Origin: Cyclina sinensis
Lineage: Eukaryota; Mollusca; Bivalvia; Venerida; Veneridae
Length of the DNA stretch: 64,000 bases
Assembly: GCA_012932295.1 (NCBI GenBank)
Contig: JAAONU010000016.1
Location: 16,211,530 to 16,275,529, forward strand
Direction of reading: 5' to 3'
This document shows positions 60,501 to 64,000 of the stretch, in pieces (within the stretch, counting starts at the first letter, position 1; each line of letters opens with the position of its first letter). The notes under the pieces were generated by a model that did no database searches, was not told where the DNA came from, and saw only the letters and a list, made by a program, of their open reading frames with translations. The position numbers and the translations under genes were made by a program.

Positions 60501-63500
60501 CCTAAACAGTGGTGTGTTTTTCCATGAAATTTCATGGAAATGTTCCTTACAGAACCCTTTATTTAAATTGCCGAAAAGGTTCTGCTGATTGAACAAAATG
60601 GCTGCCAAAGCTAAAAATAGATTTTCATCAATATTTGGCTTCAAATGACATCATCTTTCAAACTGCTAAGCCATTTTCTTTTAAAGTTTACAGAAATTTT
60701 CCTGATATTGCCTTTTTTTCAAAATTGCTCAAACCATTCCACTCTATTGCACGTATGGGCTACTATAACTAAATATAGAAAAAAAAAATCAAACAACATC
60801 TTCATCTAAATGGCAAGGCGATTTTCCATCAAATTCCACAGAAATGTTTCTTACAAAGCCCTCTATTAAAATTGCTAAAATGGTTGTGCTCCAAAAGCCT
60901 CCAATGAACAAAATGAGCTAAAAACAGATTTCATCAATATTTTGCTCCAAATAACATCTCCTCACAAGCTGCTATCTCGAAACTGCCTCTTCCCCATGGG
61001 TTTTATTTGTATAGAATACGAGGTCTTTGAAATCTTCAATTAGAAAATGTTATATTGCATCTGATGTTTGCTTAACAGCAGATCCTTAGCCAGAGTACTC
61101 AGGTAAGCAATCCATGGCCATCATGGCTCTCTTGTTAATAATGTTCTGATCAAATTTGTGTGAGTTTCCTGAGGTATTTTGTTCTGATTTTCTTTGAAAC
61201 TTTATAAACTTCAATGTTTTGTTGAAGACCAGTCTTTGTATATACATTTGCCTCAAATCTGCAGTTAGAACAGATGGTATGAATCTTGTGACTGACATGA
61301 TACAAGTAGAATTTTTGTTTTTCGACATTAAAACATGTTTTTGGAGTTTGTTTAGATTGTTTTCGTCTAACATTTCAGACTTAACAGTCGCTGCACCAGA
61401 TAAATGTAATAGAAAAGACAGACAGAGACACAAATATTTTATTGAGGTGGTTGGGAAAACAAAGACATGTTTGGATGAAGGAGTGAAGTTCATAGATAAT
61501 CTGCTTTTGGATAAAGATAACAAAATTGTTACCAAGACAAAGATGAGGTAAACAAATACAAGAAGCTACTATGATGTAGCTATATTTTAGAATTATAATG
61601 TAAAAACATGAGATAACAACAGAATAGATGCAATATATGCCCTTCAGCCTGGGCTGGCAACTGCTGATGCAATATATGCCCTTCAGCCTGGGCTGGCAAC
61701 TGCTGATGCAATATATGCCCTTCAGCCTGGGCTGGCAACTGCTGATGCCATCCATTTCACATGGCACTTCATAAATATTTGAAAAATCATCAAATTCATC
61801 AAGAATATTTTTACAACTCTATGTTGAAACCACACTGAAAGACTCTTATCAATATACCATAAAATATCAGCATATCAAAAAAGTTTTAAGTGGGGAGATA
61901 ATTAAAACAGAGACCTGACAGATATATTTTTCTTGCACACTACACTTTTTCTTCTTACCACATTCATTATTTCAAGTGAATCCCTTTCATAATGATCAAG
62001 ATATGCTCTGGACAAAAATTCATTATAAAACAAAAACAAAACAAAAGGGTACAGATAGAGTTATGTTTTTTGTGCACTACACTTGTGCTACTTAACACAT
62101 GTCTTTGCAGTTTTAAATCAATCCCTTTCAAAGTGTTTGAGTTATTATTTGGACGCAAATTCATTATAGAAATTAAAAAAAGGGGGAATGCTCAAAAACT
62201 AGATAAGATAGAGTTATGCTTTTGGGGCAGTGCACTTTGACTTCTCTCTAGCAATCTATATCTTAAATTCCAACAAATTCACTCCATAGTTTTAAATTTA
62301 TGCTCCAGACCAAAATAAATTAAGATGGGAGATAATTAAAAAATGGGACATGTTTCAGTTATGTTTCTTATGCACTGCACTTATACTCATTGCAAGAAAG
62401 CTGCACAGCAAGTTTGAAGTCAGTCAGCCAATTAGCAACAAAGTTATGGTCCAGACAAAGTCTGGACTCTGCCCAGCCGCCCACCCACCATGTGGTTTCC
62501 CATAATACAGCCAGCTTTTGACAGGTGTATAAAAAATGAAAACTGGTAGTTATGATAGGTTAGTTTGGCAAGTTGAGTGAATGAAGCCAGGTATTGATTT
62601 TGAGCTGACTGGGTCAAAGTTTAAGCTCATAGAGGGCTGCACTTCAAAAATGGTTCCCAAACAGTAACTTAGGAATGACTTAACCCAGGACACTCAAACG
62701 TTACAGAATGGCTGGACCATATGTTTAGTTTTAGTTCCACTTGGTGAAATGTTAAAATCACAGGGCCCTGTACTTTGAAAATAATTTCCTATCAATAACA
62801 CAAAAGAAAATTTAAACCCAGAAATCTCAATATCTTCATGATTTGATATGATGGGTACATGAAATCTTTTTACTTTTCCTGCTTATCAGGTGAAGGGTCA
62901 AGCTCATAGGGTATTATACTCTGAAACTGGTTAATAATCAATAACACAGGCAACTAAATCCAAGACCGTCAAAATTTACATGATGATTGGGAAATCTTTT
63001 GAAGTTTTCTACCTAGTATGTCAAATGTTGTTGTCAGCAAGGACCTGAATTACAAAAATGGTTCTAAATCAAGAGTAGCTGAACTTGTCTAATGAAACAT
63101 GATGAGGACCTATTGTTTATTTTTATAGGCGTAAGAAAAAGTTCATGTGCCATTCGAAGTTTTATGGAAGTTGTGTTGTATTGTGTGTAATTTACTACGT
63201 TAGAATTATTGCTTTTTTTTCAGCACAGTTGCCAAAGCTTCTGTGGTGCATACAAATGAGCTTCAAGAGTCAAGCAACAATAAGAGCAAGGTAAGATCTA
63301 AACAGGTGCTCTACTTGAAACAATTATGGTGGCTTCCTCTGTATAACAGTGCAGATCCTTAGCCTCTATTACTCTGTACACATAAACACTTCCCTAATTT
63401 AAGAACAGAAAATTAGATTAAAACAAAGCATTAAACCAAAAAAAATTAGAATAACAAATAAAAAGCAAAACTTCTATTGTTTAAGATCTTGGTATAATTC

Positions 63501-63988
63501 TAGCGTGTATAGTTCATAGTATAAACAAAATGATTTTGACGTAAAATAGTATGGGTTAATGGTATTGCTGGTAATTCTCATCTGTTACATATTAAGGAAT
63601 ATGTATTTCACATTTTGATTAAGAATTTAGTATTTCATATTTTACAAAAGTGTATTGTTTTGTAAACATAAATTATTAAACTGATTTTCTTATGCAGATG
63701 CTGAAATTACATTTTAATTATTAATACTTTTAGAAGAAAACCAGTATTATTTGGAAGAAAATGTTTAAGGTTGCAGATGAAGTGACTGCTGAAATCAACC
63801 AAGGTATAGTTCGATTTAAGAAGACAGCGGACAAGTGGGATGCATGGATTCAGATTATAGGCAGGACTTTCCATCTTAAAGTGCATTCATCTGCTGACAA
63901 AGTAACAGTTTGCGGTGACTTTCACAGCATTTTGAAGTTCGAAGCTTACCTTGACAAGGACTTTCCAGATGACCCTGCTGTAGCTTAG
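33141..63988 (+). CDS. PARP14-like multi-KH/macro-domain protein without a catalytic domain, about 1213 aa
   Basis: Fifteen exons: 33125-33180 (candidate ATG 33141), 33519-33577, 42211-42253, 44165-45685, 46311-46772, 46974-47023, 47495-47725, 48196-48417, 50061-50139, 51741-51854, 56629-56811, 58712-58858, 61379-61547, 63224-63290 and 63734-63988. From the ATG they sum to 3642 nt, phases agree at all 14 introns, and the frame ends at TAG 63986-63988. Domains: linker (1-47), KH-like repeats (48-555), degenerate macro (about 560-705), complete macro (about 709-890), KH-like tail (903-1213). No ART or WWE domain is seen. Known relatives read ADP-ribose in interferon responses; that role here is inferred. 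The first exon is the least certain, and an upstream exon may exist. Confidence 0.82.
34042..34780. repeat. Tandem element with TATGCTCCCCGAAGCGAGCATA head
   Basis: Two heads, TATGCTCCCCGAAGCGAGCATA (34049-34070) and ATGTTCCCCGAAGGGCGAGCAT (34279-34300), each fold into a stem-loop and precede GTCCRTCTGTC-type runs and ATTTTGTCCGGAGCATAAC; three units of about 170-180 bp follow (GAGCAGTGCAGTGCAC). It sits in intron 2 of the macro gene. Confidence 0.75.
35018..35375 (-). repeat. Partial AGCTCAC-ended element
   Basis: TTTTTAGCTCACAGCGTGCTCATAGTGAG is the head; GTCGTCCATCATCAAC and AACATCTCATCTGAAACCAC follow as in the 37132 and 59328 copies. Only one or two units remain. Confidence 0.65.
35417..36138. 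repeat. AT-rich segment flanked by 50-bp direct repeats
   Basis: The same run, from AAAAGATCCAAGAACACTTT to TTTGTCTATAAGTG, occurs at 35417-35466 and at 36089-36138 without a mismatch that I can see. The 620 bp between are very AT-rich and have no coding sequence. It could be a short solo-element with terminal direct repeats or a segmental duplication. Confidence 0.8.
36600..37131 (-). repeat. Partial copy of the 165-bp tandem unit
   Basis: Three units (GTGGACCTCTA, GTTCAAATT, GGCCCTGCCCCG, AAAAATCTTCT) in the orientation opposite to 7441-9693; they end at the head of the next element. Confidence 0.75.
37401..38630. mobile_element. Long-TIR non-autonomous element with 9-bp target duplication
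   Basis: The two ends are inverted repeats of about 170 bp made of iterated AATCCCCTT motifs (left 37401-37570, right about 38465-38630). The flanks are AAAATCTTC on both sides (37392-37400 and 38631-38639), and removing the element with one flank restores the tandem-unit consensus AAAATCTTCACGTCAG. The interior has no transposase. Long TIRs and a 9-bp duplication suggest a Mutator-like element; class assignment is inference. Confidence 0.85.
38887..39178. repeat. 144-bp near-identical tandem duplication
   Basis: The block from TGTTCAAATCATAGCCACTG to TTTATGTCTCCCCCCC is present twice in a row and the copies differ at one or two bases. It includes the junction with the adjoining TATGTCTCCCCC element, so the duplication is younger than that insertion. 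Confidence 0.85.
39160..39480. repeat. Small element with TATGTCTCCCCC stem-loop head
   Basis: TATGTCTCCCCC-CCTCT-GGGGGAGACATA (39158-39186) is a perfect 12-bp stem with a five-base loop, followed by a run of GTCTGTC-type motifs and GGTCAAGGCCAC. It is the fourth head of the same design in the window. The end is not defined. Confidence 0.7.
39898..40778. mobile_element. CAGGG-ended TIR element (hAT-like ends)
   Basis: Left end CAGGGTTCAAATTTAGC; right end, complemented, CAGGGGTCAAATTTAAC. The direct flanks AATTA (39893-39897 and 40779-40783) rebuild the unit consensus CAAATTATGCCCCTGG. Ends of this type are common in hAT elements, but hAT duplicates 8 bp and only 5 are seen. Inside is a CGAG/CTCG-rich part (39918-40000); no transposase. 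Confidence 0.75.
41593..42210. other. Intron 2 remainder before exon 3
   Basis: At 41731-41790 TTTCTAGTGGTTAAGATGGC is tRNA-like and may be a SINE remnant. Nothing else is seen. Confidence 0.4.
42461..43896 (-). mobile_element. Tc1/mariner-like transposon, decayed
   Basis: Ends ACACTGGTCAAATTAATTAA and, complemented, ACACTGCTCAAATTAATTAA are near-perfect inverted repeats, flanked by TA on each side. The interior on the minus strand carries transposase fragments in three frames. It lies in intron 3 of the macro gene. Confidence 0.88.
42760..43692 (-). pseudogene. Tc1-family transposase, broken by frameshifts
   Basis: Pieces in order: MIENGFIQREVATALDISRS (helix-turn-helix), a second DNA-binding part ending NHLHEDGLDA with a stop after it, GGGSVMAWAGI and GLYVIPGG, then DNGQAHTARIVRNFL and ARSPDLNPIEHVWDML, the second Asp and the Glu of a DD34E triad, closing with MPRRCRES. 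The pieces use three reading frames with at least three shifts and a stop, so no functional enzyme can be made. Confidence 0.88.
44165..45685 (+). CDS. Exon 4: KH-like repeat region (about 507 aa)
   Basis: One long exon codes residues 48-555. Repeating alternation of a strand, a KExL/LKSK-type helix and a short strand fits the tandem KH-like modules that precede the macro domains of PARP14 (for example RHKEKSIDILKKNGVKIL and SEFRVTVVNG). The acceptor is ATCATTTAAG and the donor ACAG|GTAACT, phase 1. No catalytic motif or zinc ligand set is seen. The KH assignment rests on pattern, not on alignment. Confidence 0.8.
46311..46772 (+). CDS. Exon 5: degenerate macro-like domain
   Basis: Residues 555-709. 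It reads VALVVQCDGED, then NFGISSAAGKHSGL at the place of the macro second phosphate loop (normally IAFPAIGTG), followed by a helix and LEEMFICCHMEE like the last macro strand. The first loop (NAA/NGG) is not recognisable, so ADP-ribose binding is doubtful. The acceptor is ATTTCAG and the donor GAAG|GTCAGT. Confidence 0.65.
46974..48417 (+). CDS. Exons 6-8: complete macro domain (PARP14 macro-2/3 type)
   Basis: Exons 46974-47023, 47495-47725 and 48196-48417. They join to give ADVIVNTTNQSLQL, SSAILEKAGRSL, FIYHISLPAY, then IKKYVQKCLCQAERDG and LRIAFPALGMGKLQYP, the full strand order of a macro domain. The first loop has LKEGRV instead of the GGG of ADP-ribosyl hydrolases, so a reader rather than eraser is inferred. 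The intron after 47725 starts with GC (GAG|GCAAGT), the known minor donor class; the others are GT-AG. Confidence 0.85.
48418..50060. repeat. Intron 8: GGTCAAGGTCAC tandem element
   Basis: From about 48655 to 49990: head with a TATGCCCCCTCTTC/GAAGTATGA-like hairpin and GTCTGTCGGTCGGTCCGTCG, then about nine units of about 144 bp (GGTTTCCGACCAATAACTA, CCAAACTTGGTATGCTGG, CCAGTAGATGACCCCTATTG, AGGTCAAAGGTCAAG), and the end GCCGAGGGGGATTTATG. Units are very alike, so the array is recent. Confidence 0.85.
50061..61547 (+). CDS. Exons 9-13: macro C-terminal helix and KH-like tail
   Basis: Exons 50061-50139, 51741-51854, 56629-56811, 58712-58858 and 61379-61547, joined in phase 1 except the last (phase 2). 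The first reads AFCDEEWRRSKR, which closes the macro domain. The others give strand/helix modules such as ISKDRITSKV-type linkers, YLKYVSIVVSDEESLQRMKE and KYFIEVVGKTKTCLDEGVKF, similar in pattern to the KH-like modules that follow the last macro domain of PARP14. All are flanked by pyrimidine-rich acceptors and GT donors. Confidence 0.7.
50140..51740. other. Intron 9
   Basis: At 50780-50830 a GATCCAAGTTCAATCCCAAT segment is B-box-like and may be a SINE fragment. The rest shows no feature. Confidence 0.4.
51930..52560. repeat. Repeat with TATACCCTCACCAAACA hairpin head
   Basis: TATACCCTCACCAAACA and TTGTTTGTTGGGGTATA (51935-51969) can pair; three loose units of about 140-150 bp follow (GAAACTTGGTGT, CACCAGTAAGTGTAGATG, AATCTTGTGGCA). 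Intron 10 of the macro gene. Confidence 0.7.
52942..53170 (-). repeat. AGCTCACCTG-headed fragment
   Basis: AGCTCACCTGAGCACAGGGGTGTTCAAGGTGAG forms the usual stem-loop head; CATCTCCTCTGAAGCCAC follows. The rest of the element is gone. Confidence 0.7.
53930..56410. repeat. Two diverged GGTCAAGGTCACAGTGACC tandem arrays
   Basis: 53930-55455: about ten units of about 145 bp (GGTTGGTCATGACCAGTAGATGA, TTTTTCAGGTCACCAGGTCAAAGG) ending AAACATCTCTTGTTT. 55790-56410: about three units of about 150 bp (GAGAGGATGACCCGTATAC, GGGGTCAGTATGTCAAAGG). Older relatives of the array at 48655. Intron 10. Confidence 0.8.
56990..57412 (+). mobile_element. Diverged relative of the 5273-5717 TIR/tRNA-like element
   Basis: Shared blocks in the same order: AAGAACATAT-TAAACTAAG, ACACACTTTTATC, CCATTAGTCATGGGG, TTTACTGTCTGAAAAGG, GATTTGAATCC (B-box remnant), TTTTCTTCAGTTTTCATG, TATTATGTTTTTCCCATGG and, at the right end, GTCAGTTGCTTTAA. 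The left TIR is decayed. Intron 11 of the macro gene. Confidence 0.75.
57413..58711. other. Rest of intron 11
   Basis: AT-rich; no exon or repeat is recognised. Confidence 0.4.
59328..61135 (-). mobile_element. AGCTCAC-ended element with 300-bp tandem units
   Basis: Head AGCTCACATGAACAAATACTCAGATTGAGCTATTGTG, core of about six alternating half-units (ATCTCCTCCTAAAC, AAATTTCACAGAAATGTTCC, CCATTGAACAAAATGGC, CTGCCAGAGCTAAAAATAG), and end GAGTACTCAGGTAAGCAATCCATGGCCATCATGGCTCTCTTGTT. The ends are the same as the 31751 and 37132 families although the core is different. Intron 12. Confidence 0.8.
61627..61743. repeat. Perfect triple 39-bp tandem repeat
   Basis: Three identical units from GATGCAATATATGCCCTTCA to GGGCTGGCAACTGCT start at 61627, 61666 and 61705. 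It lies 80 bp after exon 13. Confidence 0.95.
61744..63223. repeat. Intron 13: diverged tandem arrays
   Basis: 61960-62480 has about four loose units of 120-140 bp (CAAGATATGCTCTGGACAAA, TTCATTATA, GATAGAGTTATG, CACTACAC) ending in CCCAGCCGCCCACCCACC; 62520-63070 has faint GGTCAAGCTCATAGGG units. Old members of the families above. Confidence 0.6.
63224..63988 (+). CDS. Exons 14-15: C-terminal end of the macro protein
   Basis: Exon 63224-63290 (TTTTTTCAG acceptor, donor AAG|GTAAGA) is a hydrophilic linker; exon 63734-63988 codes residues 1130-1213 and ends at TAG. The last exon reads IVRFKKTADKWDAWIQIIGR and TFHLKVHSSADKVTVCGDF, a strand-rich fold followed by a short helix, possibly another KH-like module. 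Its end is not the ART domain expected of PARP14, so this transcript would encode no transferase; alternative 3' exons beyond the window cannot be excluded. Confidence 0.7.
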
Positions 63989-64000
63989 ACATGATCATGT

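Overview
The window looks like nuclear DNA of a bivalve mollusc. It is AT-rich and intron-rich, has no bacterial-style operons, and is crowded with repeats built from 110-170 bp tandem units that follow GTCCGTCC-rich heads, an organisation known from bivalve genomes (pearl/CvA/HINE-type elements). The species assignment is inference; no marker gene is present.

Three multi-exon protein genes can be assembled by hand. In each, every intron phase closes. (1) Minus strand, 2292-6946: a four-exon, 841-residue protein with two B-box zinc fingers, a coiled coil, KH-like modules, an acidic linker and one PARP14/PARP9-type macro domain. A candidate 5' untranslated exon lies at about 11740-11890 and carries an IRF/ISRE-like motif. 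(2) Minus strand, 13100-16599: a type I membrane protein with a split C-type lectin domain, a PAN/apple-like domain, a Thr/Ser-rich stalk, one transmembrane helix and a long cytoplasmic tail; its signal-peptide exon was not found. (3) Plus strand, 33141-63988: a 15-exon, about 1213-residue PARP14-like protein with KH-like repeats, one degenerate and one complete macro domain and a KH-like tail, but no ADP-ribosyltransferase domain in the window. An isolated exon-like segment with a CARD/death-fold flavour lies at 1167-1266 (+).

The genes suggest an innate-immunity neighbourhood: two ADP-ribose-binding macro proteins of complementary macro subtype, one fused to a TRIM-like N-terminus, beside a lectin-type receptor.

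Layout: 1-1100 minisatellite; 2.3-7.0 kb B-box/macro gene, with two TIR elements carrying Pol III-like boxes in its first coding intron; 7.4-9.7 kb hairpin-ended tandem element; 10.3 kb SINE; 11.7 kb candidate first exon; 13.1-16.6 kb lectin receptor; 16.6-21.6 kb nearly featureless; 21.6-33 kb repeats with a LINE relic; 33.1-64 kb the large macro gene, whose introns hold most of the repeats, including a decayed Tc1-like transposon, a long-TIR element with a 9-bp target duplication and a CAGGG-ended element, the last two nested inside an older repeat.
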